A DNA stretch of 49,202 nucleotides from Acidobacteriota bacterium (GCA_019510095.1 JAEKLB010000041.1:1-49202); one strand, 5' to 3'; numbered from the stretch's first letter, positions 26,865-35,564 are shown. Notes: generated by a model not told the origin, from the letters alone. A program made the numbers and translations.

Positions 26865-27377
26865 CTCTGACCAGCACCTTCGCCGCCAGATCGGGCCCAC
26901 TGGTCACGGTTTGGTCACAGAAGTCCGTCGAGCGCTCGTCCCAGCAGCGCGGCGGGCTGTCACCGACGCCCACCGCCGTCTGCACGAGTCGCCCCGAGCG
27001 CCGCGCCCGTCAACACGAGCTCGGGCAGCGAAGCGACCAGCTGGCCGGAGCGCGACTGAACTTCAGCATCGTCCTCCAGCCCGCGTTGACTGACCTCACC
27101 ACCTCCATCGACAAGGCCCGCACACGACTCGATCGGCTAGCAGACCACGCCCGACGAGAACGACTCCACCAACGCCAGGGCGCGCTCTCACCCGTGAAGG
27201 TCCCGAACCGCCCGGCCTTGGGCCTGGCCACTAACAGATGGTCTGAGACAGGTCGCTGACCGTCCCACTTCATTATTTCCGCGTCCCCGAACGGCACGTT
27301 GGAGCTAGCGCACTGAATTCGCGATGTGTCTCCTATCCGCATCGGCTGTCCGTTATCGCGGTCCTCTCCGCTGATCC
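26865..27377. other. Left end of the island, no supported gene
   Basis: About 510 bp after tRNA-Lys. It contains the TGGTCAC/TTGGTCAC pair (26901-26918) and open frames on both strands that match nothing I recognise. Possibly the residue of a lost integration module. Confidence 0.4.
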
Positions 27378-27591
27378 TCAGCGCTGGCGACCGGAGCCCG
27401 TGAGCAGATCCCCCCCAGGCGTCGTCGGTGTCGGGTAGGCCATACCTGAGGTGCGACGACCACATCGGCCAGGATCGTGTGTGGTCGCGCAGTCGTCGGC
27501 ATAGGTCGGCAGGAGGCTCGAACGTGATGCCAAGACCGGCGCAGACGTCGTGAGCATGGACGATGAGCTCCATGCCGCCCCGCGTCTCCAC
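27378..27591 (-). pseudogene. Remnant of a maleylpyruvate isomerase / DinB-like protein
   Basis: A 70-residue fragment reads METRGGMELIVHAHDVCAGL, then a FEPPADLCRRLRDHTRSWPM segment and GLPDTDDAWG. It then continues only after a frame change as GDLLTGSGRQR and stops. This resembles the C-terminal part of actinobacterial mycothiol-dependent maleylpyruvate isomerase-like proteins. The N-terminal domain is absent: the fragment begins only 36 bp from the start of the divergent oxidoreductase gene. Family assignment from memory of the motif, moderate certainty. Confidence 0.45.
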
Positions 27592-27626
27592 GCTCCAAAC
27601 GTGGCAGAGACCGTTATGTTGCCCGC

Positions 27627-28622
27627 ATGATCGCCTGGGAACTGGCAGGCGCAGGCGTTGAGCAGCTTCGAAAGGTCGAGCGAGGCGATCCCGAACCAGG
27701 GCCTGGTCAGATCCTCGTACGAGTCCGGGCGGTCTCGCTCAACCACCGTGATCTCAGCCTGGCCCGCCGGGGAGTGGAGGAACCCATCATCCCCGCGTCC
27801 GATGGTGCAGGCGAGGTCCTGGCCATCGGTCCCGGCGTGAAGGCGTGGCGACCGGGGGACCGGGTGGTGGCCAACTTCTTTCAGACCTGGATCGGCGGGG
27901 CATGGCACCCCCGGCATGCCGCTTCCGCGCTCGGTGGCTCAGTGGACGGGATGCTGGCCGAACTCCTTGTCGTCGAGGAGGGCGCGGTAGTTGCCATTCC
28001 GGACGGCTGGTCGTTCGAGGAAGCCGCCACCTTGCCGTGCGCTGGGGTCACCGCCTGGAACGCCCTGTTCGGTGCCGTCCCCTTGCGGCCCGGCGAACTG
28101 GTGGTGGTGCAAGGCACCGGTGGAGTATCGGTCTTCGCGTTGCAACTCGCCGCTGCCGCTGGGGCGGAAGTAGCGGTCACATCGAGCAGCGACGAGAAGC
28201 TCGCTGTCGTCGCCGGGATGGGCGCGAGCGTGGGTGTGAACTACCGAACCACCCCGAATTGGGCCGCCGCGATCCGGTCGGGGGCTGGACGTGGCGCAGA
28301 CCACGTTGTCGAAGTCACTGGCCAACTGGATGCGAGCCTCGAAGTCGTGGCCTCGAATGGATCGATCGCTGTGGTTGGCACCACCCTGGGGACCGAAGCG
28401 CCGGTGGTGGAGATCCATCCGGGCGTCATCCTCCAGAAGGGGGCGACTATCCGCGGCATCTACGTCGGGTCCACCGCCATGCTCGCGGATCTGATCCAGG
28501 CCATGGTGACTTCCGACATCCGACCCGTAATCGACCGTACCTTTGCCTTCGACGAAACACCGCAGGCGTACCGCGCGATGATGAGCGCCGGCCACATCGG
28601 AAAGATCGTGATCGCCGCCTGA
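27627..28622 (+). CDS. MDR-family NAD(P)-dependent oxidoreductase (quinone reductase-like)
   Basis: The 331-residue medium-chain dehydrogenase/reductase has a GroES-like N-terminal domain with LNHRDLSLARRG and PASDGAGEVLAIGPGVKAW, and a Rossmann domain with GTGGVSVFALQLAAAAGAEV (about 156-175). The structural-zinc Cys quartet is absent, as in quinone-reductase or zinc-independent members. ATG at 27627 lies 7 bp after a TATGTT that could be a -10 box, so the mRNA may be leaderless. First intact gene of the island. Substrate unknown. Confidence 0.88.
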   Translation: MIAWELAGAGVEQLRKVERGDPEPGPGQILVRVRAVSLNHRDLSLARRGVEEPIIPASDGAGEVLAIGPGVKAWRPGDRVVANFFQTWIGGAWHPRHAASALGGSVDGMLAELLVVEEGAVVAIPDGWSFEEAATLPCAGVTAWNALFGAVPLRPGELVVVQGTGGVSVFALQLAAAAGAEVAVTSSSDEKLAVVAGMGASVGVNYRTTPNWAAAIRSGAGRGADHVVEVTGQLDASLEVVASNGSIAVVGTTLGTEAPVVEIHPGVILQKGATIRGIYVGSTAMLADLIQAMVTSDIRPVIDRTFAFDETPQAYRAMMSAGHIGKIVIAA

Positions 28623-28789
28623 AGGCCGGCTGGCTGGCTGACCCGGGACGCACGTTCGGCGGGCACGTCGCGCAGGTACTTCTCAAGACGGTGGGCAGGG
28701 CGATGGTCATAGAGGGAAACCTCAACAAGGAGGTGGCCGTCGGAGCCGCTCGTCGTCCGGACCGACGGCAGCTACCCGAAGCGACGTCC

Positions 28790-28835
28790 CTGATCACCGC
28801 GAGCGTGATCAGTCTGAGGTGCCACTGATCGCCGG
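28790..28835 (+). repeat. Island gene-end element, copy 1 (46 bp)
   Basis: 5' box CTGATCACCGC preceded by CGTCC, 3' box CCACTGATCGCCGG. Lies 30 bp before the MBL gene and about 170 bp after the oxidoreductase stop. Same orientation as all other copies. Confidence 0.6.
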
Positions 28836-28864
28836 GTCGGATGTAGAGGATTAGCTTTCGAGAT

Positions 28865-29572
28865 GTGGCCGGCGTGGGCTCTGTCGATGGGGTGATTCCG
28901 CTGCCCTTGACGCAGGTGACCTGGCCGAACTCGCACCCCCTGGCCGGCCAACGGGGCGTCGTGAACGCATTTGCGATTCGCCGCGAGGAGGGGGTCCTGC
29001 TCGTTGATACTGGAGTGGGCGAGGGAAACCCGAGAACCGATGAGGTGTTCCAGCCGCAGCGACAGTCGTTGACCGAAGCACTGCAGGAGCATGGGATCTC
29101 CCTTGGCGACGTCTTTGCGGTAGTGCATGGACACCTTCATTTCGACCATTGCGGCAATGACTGCTTGTTTCCCAACATCCCGATCTACGTGCAGCGGCGA
29201 GAGTGGGAGGTGGCGCGCGAGGGATATGTCTCGTTGCTCGACTGGGTTGACTTCGATGGTGCTGACTACCGACAGCTCGATGGCATCGCGGAGATCGTTC
29301 CGGGCGTCCGGGTGTTGCCAACACCGGGACACACCGTGGGTCATCAAGCTGTAGTCATCGACACGCCGATCGGTAGCGTCGTTCTTGCGGGTCAGGTCCC
29401 CTACGACGTGGCCGAGTGGAGGTACGTACGGCAAGCACGGGCCCTCTCCGCCGACAGCGACGGCGCGAGCGGGGACCGAGAGGCGTACCTGGCCTCCGTT
29501 CTGGCTCTGATCGACATCGAGCCGCGTCGCGTGTGGTTCACCCACGATGACGAGCCCTGGGATCGAGACTGA
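28865..29572 (+). CDS. MBL-fold hydrolase, N-acyl homoserine lactonase-like
   Basis: The 235-residue metallo-beta-lactamase-fold protein has a zinc motif HLHFDH (His90, His92, Asp94, His95) and a further His156 in PTPGHTVGH. The segment IPIYVQRREWEVAR after the metal site is a hallmark of AiiA-type lactonases, which open the ring of N-acyl homoserine lactones. Where AiiA has the bridging Asp, this protein appears to read GQV (Gln177), so metal binding may differ. GTG start at 28865, 30 bp after repeat copy 1. Lactone substrate not proven. Confidence 0.8.
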   Translation: MAGVGSVDGVIPLPLTQVTWPNSHPLAGQRGVVNAFAIRREEGVLLVDTGVGEGNPRTDEVFQPQRQSLTEALQEHGISLGDVFAVVHGHLHFDHCGNDCLFPNIPIYVQRREWEVAREGYVSLLDWVDFDGADYRQLDGIAEIVPGVRVLPTPGHTVGHQAVVIDTPIGSVVLAGQVPYDVAEWRYVRQARALSADSDGASGDREAYLASVLALIDIEPRRVWFTHDDEPWDRD

Positions 29573-29652
29573 CCTCTGCGGCAGTGCCCCGCTTCATCGA
29601 CAAGCTCCGAGCCTGCGTCAACTGAGAAGCGCGGTTGGGTCAGACTCCGAGG

Positions 29653-30327
29653 ATGGTGCTGGGTGATGAACCGCTTGTGATCTTCGATTGCGACGGAGTC
29701 CTCGTGGACAGCGAGATCCTGGTCGTGATGATCGAGTCCGAACTGCTCAAAGAGGTCGGCATTCACCTAACTCCGATGGAGGTGGCCGCGCTGTTCGTTG
29801 GCCTATCGGAGACGGACATGAACCGCGTGCTGGCCGAGCGGTGGGGTGTGCAGCTCTCCGCCGAATTCCAGGAACGCAAGACCGCACGAATCCGAGAAGC
29901 GTTCGATATCTCGTTGCAACCCGTCACCGGCATGGCAGAACTGCTCTCCGGCAGCACCCGCGCCCGGTGTGTGGCCTCCTCGGCAAGGCCCGAACGGATC
30001 CGCCAATCACTCGCCCTCACCGGTTTGGACGGCTATTTCGAACATCTCTTCTCCGCAGTGGAGGTCGAGCGGGGCAAGCCGGCGCCGGATCTGTTCCTGC
30101 ACGCTGCGGCGTCCCTGGGCGCCCGAACAGATCGATGCGTGGTCGTCGAAGACAGTCCCTCCGGCGTCGCTGCCGGCGTAGCCGCTGGCATGTGCGTGAT
30201 CGGCTTCACCGGCGGGAGCCACTGCCCCCCAGCACAGGCAGACGTGCTTTCTGAACGCGGTGCCATCCACATCGTCCGAGATACCACCGAACTTGCGGGA
30301 TGCATCGACGCGCTGCTTCCGGCCTGA
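29653..30327 (+). CDS. HAD-superfamily phosphatase (beta-phosphoglucomutase-like)
   Basis: The 224-residue HAD-IA hydrolase starts at ATG 29653 (MVLGDEPLVIFDCDGVLVDS); a TTG 18 bp upstream is also in frame. Nucleophile Asp12 and acid Asp14 lie in FDCDGVLVDSE. Motif II is CVASSARPERI, motif III Lys in ERGKPAPDLFLHA and motif IV VVVEDSPSGVAAG. The helical cap between motifs I and II fits the phosphoglycolate phosphatase/beta-PGM group. Substrate probably a small sugar phosphate. Confidence 0.9.
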   Translation: MVLGDEPLVIFDCDGVLVDSEILVVMIESELLKEVGIHLTPMEVAALFVGLSETDMNRVLAERWGVQLSAEFQERKTARIREAFDISLQPVTGMAELLSGSTRARCVASSARPERIRQSLALTGLDGYFEHLFSAVEVERGKPAPDLFLHAAASLGARTDRCVVVEDSPSGVAAGVAAGMCVIGFTGGSHCPPAQADVLSERGAIHIVRDTTELAGCIDALLPA

Positions 30328-30412
30328 GCCGCCAGGCGTCCTAAATGGCCGGCTCTGTACCGGGCGTGTCGTTCCGTCGGCATGCCGGTCGCGGTCACGC
30401 TGCGGTTCGTGG

Positions 30413-31033
30413 CTACGTCTGGGCCGGGTGCTGGCAGAGCCAGGCCGGGAAGTCCTCAAGGCTCTGCAGAATCACATCAGCACCGGCCTCTTCGAGTTGC
30501 CGAGATGAGTGTCCGCCTGTGGTCACCATCACGGCGATGGCGCCGCCTGTCCGGGCGGCGATGACATCTGCGGGATGATCTCCCACGTATATCTGGGCCT
30601 CGTTTGCACGCAGCGTTTCGCCTTTCGCCGCGCCGTAGCGCCATCCGACCAAGACATCTACATCGACGCCGATGGCAGCGAGGCTTGCCCGCGCATGGGG
30701 CTCGTACTTGGCAGTGACCACCACGACCGTCCCTCCAAGATCGCGGACTGCTTGGACGGCGAGCTGGGCTCCGGGCATGGGCTCAGTCGTCGCGATGCCG
30801 ACAATCCCGAATAGCTCTCGGTACCGCCAAGCGGCGCGGTCAACGTCGTCGGCCGGGAGCCATCGGGCGAGGACGGCCTCGAGCGGCGGGCCGAGATTGT
30901 CAACGACCCACTGCACGTCGATTCCAGCGCCAAACTCAGCCTCCAGCGCCGTCATGGCCGCTTCGACCCCGCGTCGAGGGTCGATGAGAGTCATGTCCAG
31001 GTCGAAGCCCACCACTGGTCGACCGACCTTCAC
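30413..31033 (-). CDS. Second HAD-superfamily hydrolase
   Basis: The 206-residue HAD protein has motif I VGFDLDMTLIDPRRG near the N-terminus, motif II VVVVTAKYEPHA, motif III Lys in GAAKGETLRA and motif IV IYVGDHPADVIAAR. I place the start at GTG 31031-31033 because the open frame upstream has no HAD similarity. It is closest to phosphoglycolate phosphatase-like proteins. Opposite orientation to most island genes, and divergent from the NAD-binding gene at 31116. Confidence 0.82.
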   Translation of the reverse strand: MKVGRPVVGFDLDMTLIDPRRGVEAAMTALEAEFGAGIDVQWVVDNLGPPLEAVLARWLPADDVDRAAWRYRELFGIVGIATTEPMPGAQLAVQAVRDLGGTVVVVTAKYEPHARASLAAIGVDVDVLVGWRYGAAKGETLRANEAQIYVGDHPADVIAARTGGAIAVMVTTGGHSSRQLEEAGADVILQSLEDFPAWLCQHPAQT

Positions 31034-31115
31034 AGCCGCGATGATGCACGGACTGCAACCCCCAGACCGCCAATAATCCGCCGACCTGGCTTCGCGGGGG
31101 TGCTTCAGTGCGGCG

Positions 31116-32012
31116 GTGACTGTCAACAGCTCTCGCGTCGCGGTACTCGGGCTCGGCCGGATGGGCCGACCGTTGGCGGTCCGGCTCGCCACCCTTGGCT
31201 ACCCAACGACTGTCTGGAATCGGACACCGGGACGCGCTGGCTCGGCGCTCGCCGCGGGGGCTACGTGGGCGGCGACCCCAGCCGAAGCGGTCGCTGACGT
31301 AGAGGTCATCATCACAATGCTGGCCGACCCCGAAGCCCTGATCGCTGTGACCGAAGCCGACCACGGGCTGCTCGCAGGGCTCGCAGCGTCCGGCCATCGG
31401 ACGATCATTGAAATGTCGACCGTCGGACAGGCCGCCATCATCCGCCTCGCCGCGTTGGTCCCGGCTGGCACTGACCTACTCGACGCGCCGGTTTACGGGA
31501 CAGGCGAGGCGGTCGAGTCCGGCACGCTCCGAATCTTCGTCGGCGGCGCCCCTGAGGTCCTGGCGAGACACCTCTCGCTGCTCCGCGACCTCGGTGAGCC
31601 CATCCACATCGGTCCGATCGGGTCTGGTGCGAACGCCAAGCTCGTAGTCAACGCAGCACTGTTCGGCACGGCTGCCCTTCTTGGCGAGGTATTGGCCCTC
31701 GCCGAGAGGCTCGGCCTAACCCTCGACGCCGCTTACGAGGTCCTCGCCACCTCGCCGCTCGGCGCACAAGTCGAACGACGCCGCCCATCGATCGACCTCA
31801 ACAGGTACGAGACACGATTCCCGTTGGCGATGGCGGTCAAAGACCTGTCGCTGATTACCGAAGCCGGAAGGACTTCCGGAGCAGAAATTCCGGTCCTAAA
31901 CGTGACCGCCGGACAGTTCCGTAAAGCGGTGGAGCAAGGATGGGGAGACAGCGACTACACCGCAGTCCTCGGGTCCATCCTTGGGCGCCCGGCCCCTAGC
32001 GAGCGCCCCTAA
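31116..32012 (+). CDS. NAD(P)-binding beta-hydroxyacid dehydrogenase / imine reductase-like
   Basis: The 298-residue protein has an N-terminal Rossmann fold (VAVLGLGRMGRPLAVRLA, G-x-G-x-x-G), MSTVG, and the substrate-loop DAPVYGTGEAVESGTL similar to D-A-P-V-S-G of the 3-hydroxyisobutyrate dehydrogenase family. The C-terminal helical domain has ANAKLVVNAALFG, where the catalytic Lys (KLVVN) is kept. GTG start. Its TAA stop at 32010-32012 lies inside repeat copy 2. Substrate could be a small hydroxyacid or an imine. Confidence 0.88.
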   Translation: MTVNSSRVAVLGLGRMGRPLAVRLATLGYPTTVWNRTPGRAGSALAAGATWAATPAEAVADVEVIITMLADPEALIAVTEADHGLLAGLAASGHRTIIEMSTVGQAAIIRLAALVPAGTDLLDAPVYGTGEAVESGTLRIFVGGAPEVLARHLSLLRDLGEPIHIGPIGSGANAKLVVNAALFGTAALLGEVLALAERLGLTLDAAYEVLATSPLGAQVERRRPSIDLNRYETRFPLAMAVKDLSLITEAGRTSGAEIPVLNVTAGQFRKAVEQGWGDSDYTAVLGSILGRPAPSERP

Positions 32013-32054
32013 CAACGCGACACCCACCGCCCCGCCGCCATCGCCTACCGCCGG
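32009..32054 (+). repeat. Island gene-end element, copy 2 (46 bp)
   Basis: Starts CTAACAACGCGAC, supplying the TAA stop of the dehydrogenase, and ends TACCGCCGG, a variant of the usual RATCGCCGG. Confidence 0.5.
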
Positions 32055-32186
32055 GTAAGCGCGCGTCTCCGCCGGCAGGTACCGAGCCCTATAGGCCCAC
32101 GAGCTCAGCGGACGCTGGCGGCGATCCGGGCTCGACACCACGCGTTTCCAAGGACAAAGATCGACCAGGGCCTACAAGGAGCGAAC

Positions 32187-32459
32187 GTGGCGACGATGTT
32201 TGTACAGCACAAGGTGAACGACTACGCCGAATGGCGAAAGGTCTACGACTCCGTCGGCGAAATGCAGAAGGCAGGCGGTGTCACCGAGGCGGCGGTTTAC
32301 CGGTCGGTGGAGGATCCCAACTCGATCCTCGTGATGCATCGCTTCAATAGCGCCGACCAAGCGCAAGCCTTTACGCAGAATCCTGACCTGCGAGAAGCGA
32401 TGGGCAAGGGCGGCGTCATCGAGTCGAGCCTGCGCATCGAGGTCTACGAGGAGGCATAG
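32187..32459 (+). CDS. ABM-like small dimeric alpha/beta-barrel protein
   Basis: The 90-residue protein MATMFVQHKVNDYAEWRKVY continues with a single ferredoxin-like fold pattern: VTEAAVYRSVEDPNSILVMH, then a helix with ADQAQAFTQNPDLREAM and a final strand. This resembles small antibiotic-biosynthesis-monooxygenase-like / cyclase-like proteins frequent in actinobacteria, with no known substrate. GTG start with AAGGAG 6 nt upstream. Likely cytosolic dimer. Confidence 0.75.
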   Translation: MATMFVQHKVNDYAEWRKVYDSVGEMQKAGGVTEAAVYRSVEDPNSILVMHRFNSADQAQAFTQNPDLREAMGKGGVIESSLRIEVYEEA

Positions 32460-32492
32460 CCGAGAGGCGGCAGCCTGCGAACAGCCACATCA

Positions 32493-32831
32493 CTACGACC
32501 TGTCGAGCGCAGCGGACCATCCCTGATCGGTTAGAGGTGTACCGGGATCAGACCGTCGCTCTAGCGTCTCACCACCCAGCTCCATCTCCGTGTAGGGACC
32601 GGCGAGGAGTCCGAGCCGCATTCGCCGCGGGAGATGGGCCTGCACTCGGGCCGGGACCGTCGATCGCCAGCGATACGACTCGAGCACCACGATCGCACGG
32701 TCGGTCACCACCGCGATCCGGTAGCGGTAGGTGAGGGCCAGGAACACCGGCGCCCACAGCGACACGAGGCTCCACAACATGACCCGCCGTGCGCGAGGCG
32801 CCGGATTGGGGTCCTTGCCCTTCTAAGCCAT
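32493..32831 (-). pseudogene. Small membrane protein gene with an early in-frame TAG
   Basis: Read from the ATG at 32829-32831, the third codon is TAG (32823-32825), after which KGKDPNPAPRARRVMLWSLV continues in frame into one membrane helix and AVVTDRAIVVLESYRW ... HLPRRMRLGLLAGP. This region resembles actinobacterial proteins with a C-terminal PH-like domain of the type VAVTDxRIVVL. The expected last part after ELGGETL is replaced by unrelated residues. Translation could begin at ATG 32780 and give 95 residues, so it may still be made in shortened form. Confidence 0.5.
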
Positions 32832-33019
32832 GAAAACGGCCTGGATCGTCTCGCCCGGCTCCAAGAACGGCGCAGCCCGCGTACGAAGCCGATCGTGCAG
32901 CGCCGCCGATCCCTCACCAAGACTCCGGCTGGCAGCGCGGCACATTACCGATGAACTATTGATGCTGAGCGCCGACGCCAGTCGGTCGGGGAGACTGGCC
33001 TCACTCGCTGCTTGAACTG

Positions 33020-33280
33020 TTAGTCGGGCCGCCGAACGCCATCATCGTCGTAGAGACGTTCCTGGCGCCGTCGCAGCGGGCCGTGGGGGTTCCACTGGTA
33101 GAGGGTGACGCCCACGAGTACGACGGCTCCGAAAGCCGCCGGCCGCCCGTCTCGAAAGATGATGAACCCCCACAACCCCATCAGGCCGCCACTCCCGAGT
33201 GCCGTCAGCACGAAATGGCGACGAGCGAACCGAGCCCGCCCGGACTCGCGCTGTGGCAGTTTCCAGTCTGGCGTGACCAT
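33020..33280 (-). CDS. Small two-span membrane protein, hypothetical
   Basis: The 86-residue protein starts at ATG 33278-33280 (MVTPDWKLPQRESGRARFAR). A basic N-terminus is followed by two hydrophobic segments (FVLTALGSGGLMGLWGFII and AAFGAVVLVGVTLYQW) with a short charged turn, and a charged C-terminal tail. No family known. Plausible because the hydrophobic pattern is clean, but the gene is short. Confidence 0.5.
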   Translation of the reverse strand: MVTPDWKLPQRESGRARFARRHFVLTALGSGGLMGLWGFIIFRDGRPAAFGAVVLVGVTLYQWNPHGPLRRRQERLYDDDGVRRPD

Positions 33281-33335
33281 GTTTGCTAGCGACGCTAGTA
33301 AACCTCGTCGTTGCCGACCATGGACGAGTCGGAGC

Positions 33336-33381
33336 AGGATCACAATGAGGCGCCGCCCTCCCGCCTTCCCCCGATCGCCGG
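33336..33381 (+). repeat. Possible divergent island element (3' box only clear)
   Basis: Ends CCCGATCGCCGG. At the expected 46-bp distance the 5' end reads AGGATCACAATG, a weak match to CTGATCACCGC of copy 1. Confidence 0.3.
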
Positions 33382-33600
33382 GCGGGTGGCAGGGCGCCGC
33401 CGGCCGTGCTCATACGCTTTGGAGATCGTGAGTCACGAGGCCCCTTCCCTCTCTGGGTTCGTTGTTCGCCGCCGCCGGCGTGTGGTCGACCGTCTGCCGG
33501 CCAGCGTGGGTGCCGTCGTTCGGAACCTGGGCGGCGTCCGGCATTGGCCGCGCAACATCGCATCCCGGGGTGGCCGGTCCCTCGGGCGGCGCAACCGCGC

Positions 33601-33645
33601 CTAACCCGCGGCCGCAGAGCAGGCGACGGCGCCTCCGACCGCCGG
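33601..33645 (+). repeat. Island gene-end element, copy 3 (45 bp)
   Basis: Starts CTAACCCGCGG and ends GCCTCCGACCGCCGG, close to copy 8 (GCCTCCGAACGCCGG) and with the same 45-bp length. Confidence 0.5.
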
Positions 33646-33826
33646 CGCGGCGACAGTTCGGCAGACTGGCGGTGTGGCCCGATCGGATCTCGACAGCACC
33701 GCCCTGTGGTGGCGTGGAGCTGCTCGTGCCTTACGAGTCCGGCGCTTCCGGCGTGCTTGCCTGCTCGCCGCGGCTGCAGTTCTCCTGCTCGTCGTAGTGG
33801 CCGGAGACGTCGGGGCTCGGTGAGCG

Positions 33827-34009
33827 GTGGACCGCCGACGTTCTGCCCTTCTTGCCATCGGCCTCGTCGTCTTCGGGGGCCTGATGGCGTGGACGTTCGT
33901 ATCGCCACCTTCGCATGACGAGAATTGGGCGCGCCTGGCAATCCTCATCGCCGCGACCGCGACGTTGAGCCGTCCGTGGGTCCAGGACTGGTGGGACCGG
34001 CCGTCCTAG
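33827..34009 (+). CDS. Small single-span membrane protein, hypothetical
   Basis: The 60-residue frame has a GTG start. It reads MDRRRSALLAIGLVVFGGLM and then a second weakly hydrophobic segment (LAILIAATATL), ending WVQDWWDRPS. It stops 10 bp before repeat copy 4, the same position relative to a repeat as neighbouring genes, which supports a real though tiny cassette gene. No homology recognised. Confidence 0.45.
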   Translation: MDRRRSALLAIGLVVFGGLMAWTFVSPPSHDENWARLAILIAATATLSRPWVQDWWDRPS

Positions 34010-34019
34010 TGCCCATCGC

Positions 34020-34065
34020 CTGACCGCGGAGCGCGTCCCATCACCGACCTGCCCCAGATCGCCGG
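34020..34065 (+). repeat. Island gene-end element, copy 4 (46 bp)
   Basis: Starts CTGACCGCGG, ends CCCCAGATCGCCGG. 57 bp before the PPOX gene. Confidence 0.55.
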
Positions 34066-34121
34066 AAGTGGGTTGTGCGCCGGGCCTCGGGCGGGGATGA
34101 TCCTGGCGACAGGAGGCACCT

Positions 34122-34757
34122 ATGGGAGCTGAGACCGAGGAACTCATTACGGCGGAGAGCGAGCTCTCAGAGTTGCTCGGATCTCCGCATGCGCGAGTTC
34201 TCGCGAAGGAGCGTCAGCGGCTGGATGTGCTTGACCGCGACTGGCTGGCGCAGTCGCCGTTCTGCCTCGTCGCAACCAGCGCCGCCGACGGCACCTGTGA
34301 TGTCTCACCCAAGGGTGACCCGCCCGGGTTCACCCTCGTTCTCGACGACCAGACCATCGCCTTGCCCGAACGGCCCGGCAACCGACGCGCTGACGGCTTC
34401 CGGAACATCCTCAGCAACCCACATGTCGGACTGATCTATCTGATTCCTGGCCGAGGAGACACGCTTCGGATCAACGGCCGCGCCCGACTCGTAAAGAACG
34501 CATCATTCTTCGACCAAATGGTGGTGCAGGGCCACCGCCCCGCCGCCGCGTTGGTAGTCGCCATCGAACAGGTCTTCTTCCACTGCTCGAAGGCCTTCCT
34601 CCGCTCATCGCTGTGGGACTCAGACACCTGGCGGCCCACCGCCGTCGCGTCACGGGCCGAGATTTCCCACCGTCTCGAACGGCCCGAAGAGTCTCTCGCC
34701 GACCTGCAGGAGTACTACGGGCCCAGATACGCCGACGGCCTCTACCGCCAGCCCTGA
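34122..34757 (+). CDS. Pyridoxamine 5'-phosphate oxidase-family flavoprotein
   Basis: The 211-residue split-barrel FMN- or F420-binding protein has the pattern of the MSMEG_1061-type family: PFCLVATSAADGTCDVSPKG, then ALPERPGNRRADGFRNIL and VGLIYLIPGRGDTLRINGRA. A VVAIEQVFFHCSKAFLRS helix near 150 is also family-typical. RBS AGGAGG 6 nt before ATG. The TGA stop forms the start of a longer repeat-like element (34754). Probable small-molecule reductase or oxidase; substrate unknown. Confidence 0.85.
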   Translation: MGAETEELITAESELSELLGSPHARVLAKERQRLDVLDRDWLAQSPFCLVATSAADGTCDVSPKGDPPGFTLVLDDQTIALPERPGNRRADGFRNILSNPHVGLIYLIPGRGDTLRINGRARLVKNASFFDQMVVQGHRPAAALVVAIEQVFFHCSKAFLRSSLWDSDTWRPTAVASRAEISHRLERPEESLADLQEYYGPRYADGLYRQP

Positions 34758-34815
34758 CCGCCGCGTCCATCTCGCGATGCGCGGCTGACCTCGAAGGCAC
34801 GTCATGATCGGCCGG
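34754..34815 (+). repeat. Longer variant of the island element (62 bp)
   Basis: Starts CTGACCGCCGCG, containing the PPOX stop, and ends CATGATCGGCCGG, whose final G begins the methyltransferase GTG. Both ends resemble the 46-bp copies, but the interior is 16 bp longer. Confidence 0.35.
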
Positions 34816-35480
34816 TGAGCGCCCCGGAGCCGCATCCGACGCCGACCGCCGGCTGGTCCGACGCCACCCAGGTCGCGTGGTACACCGAGCGCATCGGGAA
34901 GCTCGAGGCCCGTCAAGCCGGAGAGCGCTCCCTCGTCGAGCACCTACCACCACAGCCAGAACGCATCCTCGACCTCGGCTGCGGCGACGGACGACTTACT
35001 GCACTCGCCATCGAAGCTCGCCCATCGATCCAACAGGCCATCACTGTCGACATCTCACCACCGATGATGGCCCTCGCGCGGGCTCGCTTCGCCAGCGACA
35101 GCCGGGTCGAAGTCCGCGCCCACGACCTCAACACGCCGATCACCGACCTGGGCGCCTTCGACCTCATCGTCTCCGGCTTCGCCATCCACCACCTCGAAGA
35201 CGACCGCAAGAAAGCCCTGTTCGCCGAGATCGCCAACCAACTCAACCGCGGAGGACTGTTCGCCAACCTCGAAGTCGTCCGCTCCGCCACCCCTCGCCGC
35301 CATGCCGAGTTCCTCGCCGCCATCGGCCGCACCACCGACGACCCAGAAGACCGACTAGCAACAATCCACGACCAACTCGGCTGGATGCGCGCCGCCCGTC
35401 TCACCGAAGTCGACTGCCTCTGGCGCTGGCGTGGCTTCGCCCTCCTCCTAGGAGAATCAGCGGCACCCGCCATCCCCTAA
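34815..35480 (+). CDS. SAM-dependent methyltransferase, class I
   Basis: The 221-residue Rossmann methyltransferase has motif I ILDLGCGDGRLTALA (about 52-66), motif II VDISPPMMALARARF, the post-II FDLIVSGFAIHHLEDDRK and motif III with NQLNRGGLFANLE. Acceptor substrate not predictable. GTG start directly at the end of the 62-bp element, with no Shine-Dalgarno in front, so translation may be leaderless. TAA stop at 35478-35480 is inside repeat copy 5. Confidence 0.88.
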   Translation: MSAPEPHPTPTAGWSDATQVAWYTERIGKLEARQAGERSLVEHLPPQPERILDLGCGDGRLTALAIEARPSIQQAITVDISPPMMALARARFASDSRVEVRAHDLNTPITDLGAFDLIVSGFAIHHLEDDRKKALFAEIANQLNRGGLFANLEVVRSATPRRHAEFLAAIGRTTDDPEDRLATIHDQLGWMRAARLTEVDCLWRWRGFALLLGESAAPAIP

Positions 35481-35521
35481 CGACCAGCGCGGCGCTGCAC
35501 CCCACCGGCCCCGATCGCCGG
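35477..35521 (+). repeat. Island gene-end element, copy 5 (45 bp)
   Basis: Starts CTAACGACCAGC (TAA is the methyltransferase stop), ends CCCCGATCGCCGG. Contains an internal CAGCGC/GCGCTG inverted repeat. Confidence 0.6.
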
Positions 35522-35564
35522 GACCGAGTCGGACACTCTTCGTCTCGACGCCTCGTGGCTTTCG

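Larger units (their letters stand above)
33281..33826. other. Stretch without a convincing gene
   Basis: Several arginine-rich open frames on both strands, none resembling a protein. One plus-strand frame ends with the TAA inside repeat copy 3 (33602-33604), which may mean a decayed cassette gene. A possible divergent repeat copy lies at 33336-33381. Confidence 0.4.
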
